Positions 25,701 through 47,009 of a stretch of 56,838 nucleotides of DNA are shown one piece after another (position 1 is the first letter of the stretch; each line of letters begins with the position of its first letter). The notes beneath the pieces were generated by a model. The model did no database searches and was not told where the DNA came from. It saw only the letters and a list, made by a program, of their open reading frames with translations. A program made the translations under genes and the position numbers. This stretch comes from Didymodactylos carnosus (lineage: Eukaryota; Rotifera; Eurotatoria; Philodinida; Philodinidae): assembly GCA_905250885.1 (NCBI GenBank), contig CAJNOQ010000286.1, positions 1-56,838 on the forward strand, given 5' to 3'.

Positions 25701-27913
25701 TTACCTTCGTTGTTGTAGTGCTAATATTTGTGAGTTAACTAATGGTTTCTAAAAGTGGAGACAAAATCCCAATTAAAAAAAACATAAAAATAACTTTATT
25801 TTTATTTACTTGTGGATAAAATGATACACAAGTAGTTGGTGCAATTGAGACAGATTCGTTCGCAGGCAACATTGTTCTTAAACGTTTTGGATTTGGTTCA
25901 TAATAATTTTCTTGTGTACCCTGAATAGGAATAAAATATTTACTCTTTTTTTTGAATAATAAAATTTAAACTTACTAATAAAGTAAGATGAGGCTGCTGT
26001 ACAATAGCTGTTTGTTCATTAACTATCTTATTGCTATTAACTATTGTAGATGAAGAATGATCTGTTGTCTGTTTCAAACTATCTTGAACAGTTTGTGTAG
26101 TAGTTGTTTGTGCCGTTACAGACTGACGTTCCGTCTGAACTATTGTTATATCATCATTGTTAGTATTTTCTTCATCATCAAAGATAAAATCTCGATTTGG
26201 ATACGGTATTGTAGAACCATAAAATGAACTAAAAAAAAAGAAAACAAAAGATATTTACAAACATTTGTTAATATATCCAAAAAAAAACATCCAAATCAAA
26301 CATACTCATTATGTGGATATGGTTCTTTTTTAAAAAATGGATCATCTAGAGATTGTTCAGCTGTTATTCGTTTATTTGGATCCATATTTAATAATTTTGA
26401 CAATAATGGTAAAGATAAACCATTTGCAGCAATATTGTATTTTGTTAAATATCGTCCTAATGTACAATTGCCAAAACTAAAACATGAAAGATAAAAAGAA
26501 AAATAAGACAATCTGTATCAGATAGAAGCAACTCTCTAATGTTATCTGAAAGATAGTTAGATTACTATTTACAAAGATAACATAATGTGCTAACAAAGAG
26601 AATAATACTAATAATTTTTGCTTTCTATTTACTTTTGCATTCGAATACCATCTCGAGCCATTTTTGCATGATCAGGTAGTTGTCGAATCGTTGGCCAATC
26701 ATCATCTAAACAAAAATAAAATGTGTTTATTATGTTCAATTAGAAACGAATTCAAAACACGATAATACAAACCTGTTGGATAACCCAACACCGTGAATAT
26801 TTTTTCTAATTGTTCACGATTATATGGTGATGGTGCTTTAATATCTTCTTGTTTGCAATGAAATAATGGTTCATATGTTAAAAGTTCAACATAAATACAA
26901 CCGATTGCCCATAAATCTTCATAGAATAAAAATTATCATGATAAGATAAAGAGAAATATTGATAACTATTTACATACCGATCGCTTTTGTATAATGTCTT
27001 GTTCCTAATAGTAATTCAGGAGATCTGTACCATAAGGTAACAACCACTGGATCAATGTCGGCAAATGGTTTTAATGGATTATAAAATAAACGAGCAAAAC
27101 CCATATCGGCTATTTTTACACGTCCTCGTTCAATACCGTCACCCATAACCAAAATATTTGCGGGTTTCTAAAGCGATGTTAAAAAAACTCAAACTTTTAT
27201 CGTTTTATTAGTTTTAGACTTACTAAATCTCGATGTAAAACCCAATTTGAATGAAGATAATGGATACCCGTTAAAAGTTGATACATAATTGATTTCACTG
27301 TCAGTGGAGTCATACTGCTAGGTTTTTGAGCACGACTACCACGATGAAATCTGATCATATGCTTAAAAACGAAATAATACAATAAAACAATATTAAAAGC
27401 TATCGAATTTCTCACTACGTACCCATAAATCGTACTCAGCATAATCAAACAATAACGATACTTTTCTGTCTTGATGAGAAAGATATACACGATGCAAGGT
27501 GATAACGTTTGCATGTTTGAGTTCACGTAGTAGCTAAAATAAATAATAATTCTAAACTGTTGAAAACTTAAGAAGAAAAACAAACATACAGATATTTCTC
27601 TGCATGCACTGGCACTAAAACCTCCACCTTCGATTTGCTTCAGTGCATACGGTTTTACTGTATCACTGCTAAAATGAAATAGATAAATGTAATTCAGTTA
27701 ATAGCACGAATTGAAAAAGGTACCCAGTTTTTTTTGTTGCTTTAAATACTTGTCCATCTAAAAAATATATAAAGGGTGTCAATTATCAAGCGAAAATTAA
27801 GAAAGAAACAAATACTAACATGTTCCTCTACCGATTCGTCGTCCTTTGAATACAAATTGTGTTTCAATATCTTCTCGTTCACTATCCAGTTCATTACGAA
27901 AATCAATATCCAT
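25701..27913 (-). CDS. CDK8: Cyclin-dependent kinase 8 (Mediator kinase)
   Basis: Twelve exons join with every phase consistent: 27913-27820, 27757-27724, 27668-27590, 27533-27423, 27361-27224, 27167-26978, 26916-26773, 26705-26633, 26476-26306, 26228-25976, 25920-25810 and 25748-25701. They give 481 residues. Seen in order are [22 protein letters not shown] with the ATP lysine at 53, the CDK8-type cyclin helix SACREIS in place of [26 protein letters not shown] with the catalytic Asp at 151, DMGFAR at 173 (DMG in place of DFG, as in CDK8/19), [17 protein letters not shown], and [20 protein letters not shown]. The C-terminal tail begins with IPYPNRDF and becomes Thr/Gln-rich. With cyclin C, MED12 and MED13 it forms the Mediator kinase module in the nucleus. 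The start ATG gives MDIDFRNEL, which fits the family N-terminus. Confidence 0.97.
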
Positions 27914-28723
27914 CAGAGAGAAGAACAAAAAAAAAAATGAAATGAAAAACTATATACTTAATTCAATCAAACATAATAATATCTAAAATTAATAAGTGTA
28001 CAGAAAATCTAAAAAGTCGAATACATCTTTACTGATTTTGTGTTTTTTTCGATAGTGTAAGTTTTAGTATATTATATTGACTATATTTCCTGCTTGTATT
28101 GTAGAAAAGTTGAGCTAAAAGTCAAATTTAAGAAAGAAACAAGATTTTTGATGATATTCTTTTTGTTTTAAAGGCAAATAGTTCGTTCATACGTTTAACC
28201 CTTTCTAGTATTAGACTAGTAGTAGCTATCTTCGAATAGATTCGACTCTTCTAAGATAGGAGAGAATACAAATATTTTTCCATCTCTATTCGTTCTTAGA
28301 ATTGCTGTAAAATTTCAACTATCAATCTCAATCGCAGATATTTATCACTTTTCAATCTAAAAAATCTCACAACATAACAGAAAAAATGCGAAGTAACCAT
28401 AATGGTTAGAGCATAGAATATAAACGAGAAATTGAAAGAACGTTACACAAACAGTGTAATAACAGAAAAAGAATCCACAGAATGAAGGAGATTCGAAATT
28501 TTTACATAAAATAAACACACAAAAAAACTATCTATCGAACAACAGTTCTAGGTACGTTTTTTCTATCTGATTGAATAATGAATAAATTGGATAAAACTAT
28601 ATTAAATTATTTAAAAAATATAATTTTAGGCTAATAAGCCAAAATCTGACATGAAAAAGAAGTGTAATACTAATTCACAAAGAAAAACGCTATCTGACAT
28701 ATAAAACATAACTGAAATGCTAA
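27914..28723. other. Intergenic region upstream of CDK8
   Basis: About 0.8 kb of AT-rich sequence between the CDK8 start and the 3' end of the membrane-protein gene on the same strand. It likely contains the CDK8 promoter. No exon or repeat was recognised. Confidence 0.5.
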
Positions 28724-29488
28724 TCAATTATCTTTTTTTGGTCGCCTTGGTGTTGTTTTATTAAGTTGTGATTTTTCTGGTGTTGTATTATTTGTCAGAC
28801 GAGCACGACTACGCGTTAATGGTCCGATATAATCAGTCGATGTTTGCGATTCTTGCTGGTATTGTTTTGATACAAGTGAATGATCACACCTATCATTGTT
28901 TTGTTGTGATTCGAGAATATTTTGAAATTTGATAATTGTCTCATCATTCTCGTCAATATAATCCATATCATCAACATCTTCTAAATTGGAATGATAATGT
29001 TTAAACTTTGATGTAAATCCATGAAATTCTTGATCATTCATATGGCTGTTACTGTTGACTATATTGACAAAATAATAATATACTTTTAACAAAAAACCTG
29101 ATATAAGCTGACATTTTTGTTTTACAATTTGATTGTCGATAATATGATGATGATGATAATGGTAGAAAATGACAAAAAAACGTAGAGTACAAAAAAGAAG
29201 TATAGCACTAGTCAACAAATTCATACGAAATGAACGATATAATACAATGATACCATTTAAAATTAATAATTCACAGGCAAATCTTGTCCAGAGAAGCAAA
29301 AATGGATAAATCAAATGATAATATTCAATTAATTTTTGTTCATAATATCTATTGCTGTTCAAATAGAAACAATCAAAAAGATGAAAAATAAGGAATAGAC
29401 CAGTTAGTAAACAAATTGGCCTAATGTATACTAAACATAATGAAATAACTACAATAAACAATATACTAGAGCCATGAAAGAGCAACAT
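28724..29488 (-). CDS. Unrecognised multi-pass membrane protein with charged tail
   Basis: A single open frame of 254 codons. The first half holds about four hydrophobic segments (LFIVVISLCLVYI near residue 10, LLTGLFLIFHLF near 28, YPFLLLW to LILNGIIVLY at 62-84, ILLFCTLRFFVIFYHY near 97). A His run (HHHH) follows. The second half is hydrophilic: an acidic stretch (EDVDDMDYIDENDE), a Gln/Ser-rich part, then a basic end with SRARL and PRRPKKDN. The ATG lies directly after an acceptor-like ttttag, so this may be the last exon of a longer gene. I do not recognise the family. Long uninterrupted coding and clear domain-like halves support a real gene. Confidence 0.6.
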   Translation of the reverse strand: MLLFHGSSILFIVVISLCLVYIRPICLLTGLFLIFHLFDCFYLNSNRYYEQKLIEYYHLIYPFLLLWTRFACELLILNGIIVLYRSFRMNLLTSAILLFCTLRFFVIFYHYHHHHIIDNQIVKQKCQLISGFLLKVYYYFVNIVNSNSHMNDQEFHGFTSKFKHYHSNLEDVDDMDYIDENDETIIKFQNILESQQNNDRCDHSLVSKQYQQESQTSTDYIGPLTRSRARLTNNTTPEKSQLNKTTPRRPKKDN

Positions 29489-32400
29489 CTAAAACACAAG
29501 ATAATTTCACTTTATACTCTGTCAAAGTTTGAAAAGAACCAGCGAAATTTATCGAATATATCATGGTATTGAATCCTTATGTATAGCCAGAATTTTCATT
29601 TTTAAGACACATAGGCAAAGAATTAGATACCAGAATAAAAACGACAAGAAAAAATTCAAATTTGACAAAAGATATCTTCTATACTTCCATCACTTTAACA
29701 TAACGGCTGACAAAGATTTTGGTGTGTAGTCCATCCTTTTTCAATTCTCATCGTTCCCGTCTCCTATTGCATTTAATGAGGAGTGGAATCAAAATGGAAC
29801 TCTGCACTTTGTTCTGTAACGTGAAGCGGATCTACTGCAAGTTTCAATCAAAAACTTTCACCAGACAAATTTCATTCTATAACGTTTCAGACGCCTGTTT
29901 TATAGCTGTTAGATTGTAAAACACTCCCAGGTTCAAATAATTCCCAAAAAGGTGCTATGCTCGTCTTTCACACGTATATGGGAGTCAAAAACTATTTCGA
30001 TATGATCTTGACGGACATGATTAGACTCTAGTTGCACTAAATATAATTAGCCATAAATATATCTATATTTGAACCAAAATTAACTATCATTTTTCTCTTA
30101 TAAAGCGTTTTTGTTTCGAGCACAGGTTTCTCAAAAGTTTACCTTTTTTTCGAACAAAAGAGGATTTTTGCGTTGCTTTCCAACCGCTAGGCTGCCCGTC
30201 TAGGGTACAAATTAGTTGAATAAAATAAAGTAAAACGATTCTTTGATTCAAAATTCTTGCATCAGAAAGATGAATGTAGCAAAAGTTTCCTGTTTTTTTT
30301 TGGTGTTTGAAAGTAGAAAAACTCTAACAGATCCCATGAAATATTGAATTCTGAGAACATTGATGCGTGATAATTGTACTTTTGTATGTCGATTTTTTTC
30401 TAACTTGTAAAGCTAAGGTTCTGAATTCCTCCTACATTTTTAATGATTATTAACGACTATTTTATGATGTCACTTTTGTGACTTTGCCTTGACTCAGTTT
30501 GTTCTATTCAAAGAGGCGAAACAAAACGGCGATGACATTGCACCTAAGTTTGCTACGGTTGACGTTCTCGTAAGTGATCACATTTGTCCAAAGTGATCGA
30601 CCAGAAAAAATAAATAATTAAAAATTTCTATTATAAACACTGATCGATGGCGGGCATAATGACATTATCTTACTTTTTCTTTTCTGAATGCTTAAAAATT
30701 ATGAAATAAGATGGTTTTGTTTTGCAACCAGAAACAGTCAGGGAGACAGAGAAAATACAAAAACCAAGCGTGTGCAAATCTCGTATGATGGCTGACTCAC
30801 TTTAGTTCAGTGACTACTACTATTGGAGAAATATGAAAAAGAATATAAATCAGCAAATAGAAAAAGGGTAGGTGTAATGACAAACAGTCTCTGTTATGTC
30901 TATATGGCAGCAACAAACACGTTATATTCAATTCATAAACCCAAAATGCATTTGTACATTGCATTAGTGTGTTACTCTAACTAGTCACATACTCTCTACA
31001 CTGCAAACAAACCGCAGGCTTTGATTATATGGTTTAAACATCAAAATCTGAGGCTTTTTTTAACCTAACATTGTAAACGTTCTAAACAGTTTAACTGTGC
31101 ATTTTAACAGTACAGTACCGATATGACACTTATTTTTCAATCTGATGGTTAAAACGCCAGATCAACATGACGTTTTAACCGTTCGGTTGGAACGTTTCAA
31201 ACCTCTGTATGATTTTATATTGGGGAATGAAATAGCCAGTGGGCAGGATTTGAGTTTGAAAAGGCACACTTTGCTGAAGAATGGTGAAAGGAAATGCCTA
31301 TCTCGCATTTATTTATTTCTCTCGAAAATTTCTGGTATGTAGAGTGATGCATATAATGACTCAGTTTATGTACTTTACATATATGTTACCTGAACAGAAG
31401 TCACTGAATTAATATTTATAAATTAGATGAATATTCTAATTAAGAAACTCTTTGTCATTCTTGGTTTTTGAAGGGAATCCGTTATTTTTGAAATAAATAC
31501 ATTTTACATTTCACATGCCATATTTCCCACAATAATGTATTTATCTCAAAGACGACGAATTACTTGAAAAAACAGAGAACGACAAAGAGTTTCTAAGTAG
31601 AATCTCTGTTTAATTTAAAATATTAAATACTTATTAAATTATTGATGTTTTTTTTGTAATATTTTATTTTTTTCTTGTTCTGTTGTTTTCTTTATAAAAG
31701 TTATATTCACAACAGTAATGTTGTTGTAATAAACATACAGAAGTTTGTATACTCTGATGTTTGTAAATCAGGCCTTGCATAAATATCTGTGCACAAGTCT
31801 CTAAGATCGTGTCTGAACTCCTTAAAAAAAAATCAGCGGTTTCTTCACATTTTACCTTGTGACACTCCTCAGTTATTCTTTGGCATGTGTACCCATGTAT
31901 TCGATATTGTTTAAAAATTGGCGATTATCGCACTTTTCTGAAAGAAAAAGTTGCCGCTAAAGCGTAATGTGTCGGCGACTGTTTTGTATATCGCGATTAA
32001 ATGTTGATTATTTTGCAAGCCGCGATTTCCCAAAACATCGCTGACTAATTGCGATTACTTGACGTTTTTTGATTTTCTAGTCATTTACCGTTTTATTCAG
32101 CGTTTTCAATTAGGTGGGAGAATTTCTCCACCTTGTTTGAAAAAAATTACATCATTTTAAAAAATTGACTCCTACTAAAATAAAAATTACTCCGAAAAGT
32201 TAAAAGCCTTTTTCTTTTTTGGTTATCAGCTAAATTTTTAGAGTTGCTCCATAAAAGTTCCTCCACCTCGCGAAAGTTATATCGAAAACACTGGTTTTAT
32301 TTTGCAGCTGACCAGGTATATAATTAACATAGATTTTGACAGCAATTGTCTCTTCTTTTCGGTTTAATTTTTATTCAGATTAATTTTTGGGAAACGCACC

Positions 32401-35319
32401 CAGAGTGTTCTTCGTGATTTCCTCAGAGCTGACTTGTTGTTTCGACAAGGGTTAGCTTTTGAATCGAGGGGACCGATGAACAACTGGAGTTCTGGGCAGT
32501 GTCTCAAACCGCTAAATCGGATGAAGAGAGTCTGAGTACTCGGCACTATCATAAGAAAGTCATTAAAGTGCAAAACAATGAAAAAACGAAAAAAAAAACA
32601 AATTTCTCATAGGTGAATTCGATCCTGACATCTCCGTTCTATAAAAAAAATCATCACGACTAATTGCTAAAAGTTGCAAAAATATCGCTGACTAATACCG
32701 ACAAAGTACTGTAACAATCGAACGCCAAGTCACGTAAAAATCATCGATTTTTAATCGGTTATTACCACAGGGGTAGTCTAAGGATCGGCGATTCGACTGA
32801 TTCCTATTCTTCATAGGGAGCCACAAACTAATGCCATAGTTACAAAATATGTAAAACGATCATACCTACTTGACGATTAAGATGATAGATTCCTCTGCTT
32901 TGCATCTAATTTCTTTGAACATTTAGAAAAATGCTAATTTAGTATTTAGTTTATAATTAAGAACCTTCCTTGGGGTAGTATGCAACATATTGCTTCCAGT
33001 GCTAAATTTTTATGCATTTTCATTGAAAAATTCAATTTTAGTTCTAATCTTTGCTTCTGTGAAGCTAAAACATTAAGCATAAAAGAAAGAATAATTCATT
33101 TTAAACATCCGATAACAACAATCCGACGATGAAGCCGTTAGGGCGCACAGCCTGACGGTTTAAGCCCGGATTTTTTTTTCTTTACTCAGTCGCAGATGAC
33201 TCATCCGACCTGACGTTTTTTTCTGTCTGGTTGCGCAACCTTGCGGAAAAAACGCCAAAAATTTTTATCAATTTAATTTGTAGTTTCAGCAAAGCACTCA
33301 ATGACAGTGTCAAGAAATTATTTATCAAATTTTTTATCTAAAAAATCTCAGGTTCCAATTCTGACAACAAAACTAGGTGGGACTTCTGCCAACCAGTATC
33401 GATTTTTTTCCGAACAGTATGCAAAAGAGATAGGTACCGCTTGGGGATAAAAACTTTTTTATTAATTCCAATTCCAATCAGTAACAATGGATTCAGTATA
33501 GGTTTTCCTATCAGTGACTTGCTGTTAAAACAGGCACTACTGATTAGTCATTCGAAATTTTTATTTAGAATTTTCGTGATTTTACTGAAGACTGTAGAAA
33601 AACTGACGAACAAAAAATAGGTATAGATTGAAGTTTTGCTTTTGTCCGGTTGTTGATAGAAGAAAAGTTCATGTTCATGTATAAAAGATTTAGGCTATGT
33701 ATTAGAATGATAAAGCTAAGGCAGCGTCAGTTGGTTTTTTATCTAAAAGACACGAAAGATTCTTGCTGCTCTCTGTTCAGAAAGACAGATGATCGAAACG
33801 AAGATTATCTGCGAGAAATTGAAAAATTGCATTGATTTTTATAAGTATTTGAAAAGAACAATGTTATCTGTAACAAAACCGGTCTCAACAGAAAGCAAAA
33901 TTTTATCTTTATTCAAATATTTAAGCCTAAGTAGCCTAACTCATATTTTGTTTTCACTCTTTGATTCACTGAACTTTCATAAAAAAATAGTTCATAGAAA
34001 ATATTTTTTGGCTCTTGGTTCATGGTTTTTCTCTTCAAAAAGAGCTTTCCTATGCACTCTCACAGCTCTGCTAGCTGCTGAATCCTATCTGTGCTTAAGC
34101 TTCGTAACCATATCCTACAGTAACAAAATTTCGATAAAGTATTTTTTAATGAAATAATTTTCGACAAAAGTTCGCAGTAGCTCACTCTTTCACTGTTACG
34201 CAAAAAAGGTTAAATGTTTTACTGTATTTTTTTCATATCGCCGTTGCACCTTCAAGAGATTGTAATCGTATTGAATATTGATGTGGCTTTCAGTACGCTA
34301 TGCAATAAGTCTGTCATAGTTTTTTACGATATTATCCTTTCTTCCATTATAATACAAACATCATTTAGTTGGTAAAATTCAGACATAAGCGTTACAATCA
34401 AGGTGGAAATATCTAAAAATACCCCGATATCTTAAGCCTAGTATAAGTCATCTACTGTCGTCGAATTTTATGAGCATTAGTCGAGATAAATCGAGTAGAA
34501 AAGTTACGATCAAGGCTTCACAATTAGAGGAAGTTTATGATTTTTACGTTGACTGTAACGATTTGTTTCTAGTGTTTGCTCCTGACGTACATCAACATTG
34601 TGTTTTGAGAAGAAAACGGATAAATATCTGATTTGTCAAATTATGTGGTCATGAATCAAATCAAAATCGTTTTATACGAGATGCTGCAATCTAAACAGTG
34701 TTTGTTTTTAAATTTACGCGGTTGATGAAATAGACCTCTAAAGTCAACTACATAAATACCCCTTAGCGTGATGTTTAACATCAAATTCAATAGAATACTC
34801 GCATTTTTGTTTCATTATTGCATCATACTACAGATCTTTTGTTTACAGTACCGTAGCGAGAGAAAAAAAGCAGGAGTGTATATTTTTTCAGAGAAAACCA
34901 TAGAAGTACGAGAGTACAACATCATTTAGCATCATTATTTCAACGCAATAACTAAATGGCACAGATAATATTGGCCTCAATTGAGCTTTTTTCCTTATTG
35001 AAGAAAAATGGACGAAAGATTTTTCTGTCAAGTATTTAGACAAAGTGGGAGAAAGAATGTTTTCGTTGCATATTGATTAGATTGGTTACTAAATCTGGGC
35101 AAGAGGTCAGACAAATTCTTTGGAAAAAAGAGAAATTTTTTTTTCCAAAGGCAGGAGCCTACCCCTTTCTCCTTTGGCTATGGCACTGTTTGTCTCAACA
35201 CAGCCTTGCTTAAATCGAACCTCTAACAAACTTTAGAGGTCGACTAGTCTTGGTATACTACCTTTAGGATCGTATAGTATTGATATCTCTAATACAAGTT
35301 TTTTCCCCTTCACTTGTAG
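29489..35319. other. Long non-coding region with repeat remnants
   Basis: Nearly 6 kb with no convincing exon. It contains one long inverted repeat (31408-31630), a GC-richer patch near 33115-33255, and related segments reading ATCGCTGACTAAT near 32040 and 32690. Short open frames near 29529, 31145, 32364 and 33789 show no recognisable protein. The right end should hold the GCN2 promoter and 5' UTR. Confidence 0.5.
31408..31630. repeat. Inverted repeat, arms about 95 bp, loop about 32 bp
   Basis: The left arm (about 31408-31503: AGAAACTCTTTGTC, then AAATAAATACATT) is matched in reverse complement by about 31536-31630 (AATGTATTTATCTC, then GACAAAGAGTTTCT). The match is imperfect. No coding frame is present. 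It may be a small foldback transposon relic. Confidence 0.75.
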
Positions 35320-35340
35320 ATGTTGAAACTAATGTATTAG
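35320..35340 (+). other. Short upstream ORF before GCN2
   Basis: ATG-TTG-AAA-CTA-ATG-TAT-TAG, six codons and a stop, ends 16 bases before the GCN2 start codon. An acceptor-like cacttgtag ends at its edge, so whether it lies in the mature 5' UTR depends on where the transcript starts. If transcribed it could dampen or regulate GCN2 translation. Confidence 0.4.
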
Positions 35341-35356
35341 CATTGAGCCCTGCACT

Positions 35357-43738
<8,382 letters not shown>

Positions 43739-43763
43739 CGATATTTATTTTTTATTTATCTTT

Positions 43764-44436
43764 ATATACAATGGCAGCAAAAATTTTCCGTACATCTCAA
43801 ATGTTTTTTTCTTTTGATCATAACTCGGTAATAAAAAACGCTTTTGACAAGCGATTTGCACCAAAATATTGTCCGCCCTTTCTTTTTTTTTTATGTTGTA
43901 CAAGTACTGACAAAATATGAAAACTTCCATCAATCGATAGAAGAGAGTGAGTGCGGACTACATTTCGAAACAGTCATTCTAGTCATTCGAAACAGCGTCA
44001 AAAACTAAGTAAGTTGAATATAGTCTGGAAGTTAAATGGTCGAATTTGATCCATCTTTTAATCGAAAAATTGACGTGATCGATGCTGTTTCGAATAGTTT
44101 AAGTACAGTTTTTCTCATCCACACGTTATTGAGGTTGAGAAATCAACTGAAGAGTATATTAATTTTAGCTTTAAAGTCGCGTTTCCACTCTAAAGAAAAA
44201 CACTTTTCAAAATTATTTTTTTACCGAAATGTAGCTCGCGTTCGCTCTCTTCTTTCGATTGATGGAAGTTTTCATATTTTGTTGGTACTTGTACAACGTA
44301 AACAAAATACACTAGAAAGAGCGGATAATATTTTGGTGCAAATTGTTTGTCAAAAGCTTTTCTTCATTATCGAGTTGTGTAATCAAAAGAAAAAAACATT
44401 TAGGATGTACGGAAAATTTTTGCCGCCATTGTATAT
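43764..44436. mobile_element. Foldback element just downstream of GCN2
   Basis: The left arm (about 43764-43967) and right arm (about 44225-44436) are imperfect reverse complements, roughly 205-212 bp each. They share TACAATGGC, AAAATTTTCCGTACATC, TTTGCACCAAAATATT, GTTGTACAAGTAC and AAAACTTCCATCAATCGA. About 257 bases lie between them and hold smaller inverted motifs (ATTCGAAACAGC with GCTGTTTCGAAT). Frames in the two arms read similar peptides on opposite strands (ERADNILVQI), which follows from the inversion and does not show a protein. It begins 26 bases after the GCN2 stop, so GCN2's 3' UTR may run into it. Confidence 0.8.
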
Positions 44437-45532
44437 CCATCTGGATCGACTCATACTTTTACTTTTCTTACTCTCTGTCTTTCAGTGTGAAAGTTTTTGT
44501 TTATTTCATGTAATTTATCTAGAAGGAGATCTTTTCTTTTTGTTGTTGTTATTACAATCACTATTCTTTTCACATTTTGAATGATTTAAGGTTTTTTTTC
44601 TTTTTGTGTATTATTTTTTTGGAAACTGAAAGGGAAATGTTGGTTATTAAGTGTTTGTTGTACAGAAAGCTGAGCTTGCTATGAATTTATTACAAATTTT
44701 TTCTTGGTGATTATTGTTATAAGATTATTTGTTATTCTTTTTTTGTCTGCTATTAAGTTAAAAAAATGACTGGGCCAACAGGTGTATCGGTGTAATATTG
44801 ACTTTTTATGACAAACTTTTGGCTCATAGGAGAGATATAGATCAGATCTGCATAATTTGCAATTCTGATTTTATTTTCTGAGACCTTAAGTATGATGTAT
44901 CATTATATAGTTTCGATATCCTTCTCAGATTTGACTATGTATAAAAAAATGACGCAAAAACTTAATACTCCGAGTTTGATTTGAACAATTGATGTAATGA
45001 GGAATGCACTAATGCCAGAATTGATTTTAGTGCATTTTCAAAAATAATTGTATCTCTCAAAATACTTGATATCAATTATTAATGACCATATAAAATTGTA
45101 ACATTTTTTTAAAATTTTTCTCTACAAAATGAGTCATTTAAACATTCTGCTTTAATCTGACTTTTAACATAAAGACTATTTTACTAAAAATATAAAAGTG
45201 AAATTTGTCAATATTTTTCTTGTTTTTTCCTTATCAAATGAAAATATGAACCTCTCATTTTGTAAAGAAAAGTATTTTAAACCAAAAAACTTTGGAGTTA
45301 GATTTTTATCAATGACACACATTAAGAAACACTTGCGAGATAACCATCTCAAGTGTCCAATTATTTTTCTCTCGAGACACATTTATGACTTCTGATGTTG
45401 ATCACGAATCTGATATCCGGTGGTATCGCATGATTTCCTCATTAGTGCAAGCCTTGATCTAACTGATAAACGCAGTCGCATCGCTTTATTAAAATCAAAT
45501 TCTCGTACATGTTTCTATAGTATTTTAAGTGT

Positions 45533-45814
45533 TTGAAAAATCTTTTTGAAAGAGTTAAACGTGCTGAAGTACGAAACGGCGAAGTATTAATACGACAAAA
45601 AGTGAGAAGTTCATCAATCTTATCGATGAAGTTCGTAAGTAATGATTACCGAGTTTGTCGGCGGTCATTAAATAACATTTATCTTTATATAGGCAACGAA
45701 GCTCGTAAATATGAATTAAAAAAGCCAAACGCGATATTGCAAGGAAAAGAGCCCAAATATTTGATACAAGAAATGAAACACATTGATCGAATGGAAAAAA
45801 GTATGATTTTTTAA
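45533..45814 (+). pseudogene. Possible coding relic, family unknown
   Basis: A 93-codon frame with two hydrophilic protein-like parts (FERVKRAEVRNGEVLIRQK and NEARKYELKKPNAILQGKEP). The middle part looks like a short intron: gtgaga after the first part and ttatatag before the second, but the phases do not fit cleanly. I do not recognise it. It may be a decayed gene or transposon fragment. Confidence 0.25.
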
Positions 45815-46685
45815 AATACATTTTCTATTATTCTATTTACCACTTAGATGCTGTCATTTCTCCATCTTAAAATATCAAAGTGTTACAAATAAAACGTCAG
45901 AAAAATTCGTGATATATAGGATCGTATATTAAGATTATATGTATTGATATATAAATTTAAGCATTTTTGTTAATCAAGTCAAAAGAAGAATTACATCAGA
46001 CAATTCAAATAGTATCAATACAAGCCAAATATGAGACAACATGTGCACAATTAATATCGTAGTTTGGTGGATATGCTTTTGGTGGTGTGAGATCTTTCGT
46101 AAATTGGATATTGTTTCATGAAAAAACGCCGTAGAGAGCTCGGAGATGTCGCATTTTGTTCAGAAATGTTTGCTCTATATACGACAGGATTATCTGTAAA
46201 AAGTTTTTCGTTCAAACGTGTTCTTTTGAGATTTGGGTTTTCCAGTAGCCCTGGTTTCAGAAATTTTGAAGGAACCTTTATATATACTACGTCAATTTTT
46301 TTCAAATTTGTTCTAGGTATTATGGTTGAAGTGAAAAATTTTAAAATAAAGGTGGACCGATAAAAACTCTTCTATCCGATTACCTCAGTCAATGCTTCTC
46401 ATACGCTCTTTTATATTTGTGCTTTTTATTTTTCTTCTATTATCATGAAAATTGTGATAGTACTCGTCGCTTTACAAAAAAACAAATGGTATCTAGCTGA
46501 TTGACACTCTTTTCTACAATGATATTGTGTAGAATACTTCTTTTCTCTAATGAATTGGATTGTAGAATGATAACTGATAAGATTAGAATTATTATTTATG
46601 ATAAACCAAATATTGATAATACCAATAATATATACCATGATCTGTGATTTTTGGCGGTTTACTTATCATGCAACGTCGGCGGAGT

Positions 46686-47009
46686 GTCTAAAAAGATTTC
46701 ATATCTTACAGAACCAAAAAAGGTGTTTTCATGTTGGGATATCCTTTTTGGAATCTCTGAGTGGGAAATGCAGGTACCCTCTTTTATTGGTTCGGTAGAA
46801 CCAGAAATAATTTTAACCGTATTTTACAATACCCTTTTGGTATTTCAGTTTACCTTTTTAGTTTTATAGAATTCCTTTGAGGGCATTTCTGATTCTACAG
46901 AACCAAAAAGCAGAGGGTACCTCCATTTGTCACTCAGAGATTCTAAAAAGGGTGTCCCGGTATGAAAATATCTTTTCTTTGGTTTTGTAGAATATGAAAA
47001 TTTTTTAGA
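46686..47009. mobile_element. Foldback element, arms about 125 bp
   Basis: The left arm (46686-46808) and right arm (46884-47009) are imperfect reverse complements. They share GGTACCCTCT, GAATCTCTGAG and a TTGGTTC-GTAGAA block. About 75 bases separate them. There is no coding potential, so it is probably a non-autonomous repeat. Confidence 0.75.

Noticed and set aside
43745..44584. Similar peptides (ERADNILVQI) encoded on opposite strands as a possible small gene family
   Set aside because: They are the two arms of one inverted repeat read in both directions and lack start, splice or domain support.
45176..45395. Overlapping open frames on both strands
   Set aside because: Composition is like non-coding AT-rich DNA, with no domain and no splice context.
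46051..46363. Open frames on both strands with basic residues (MKKRRREL; NLKRTRLNEKL)
   Set aside because: Both frames are short and overlap antisense, with no family signature. They lie next to a foldback element and are more likely repeat DNA.
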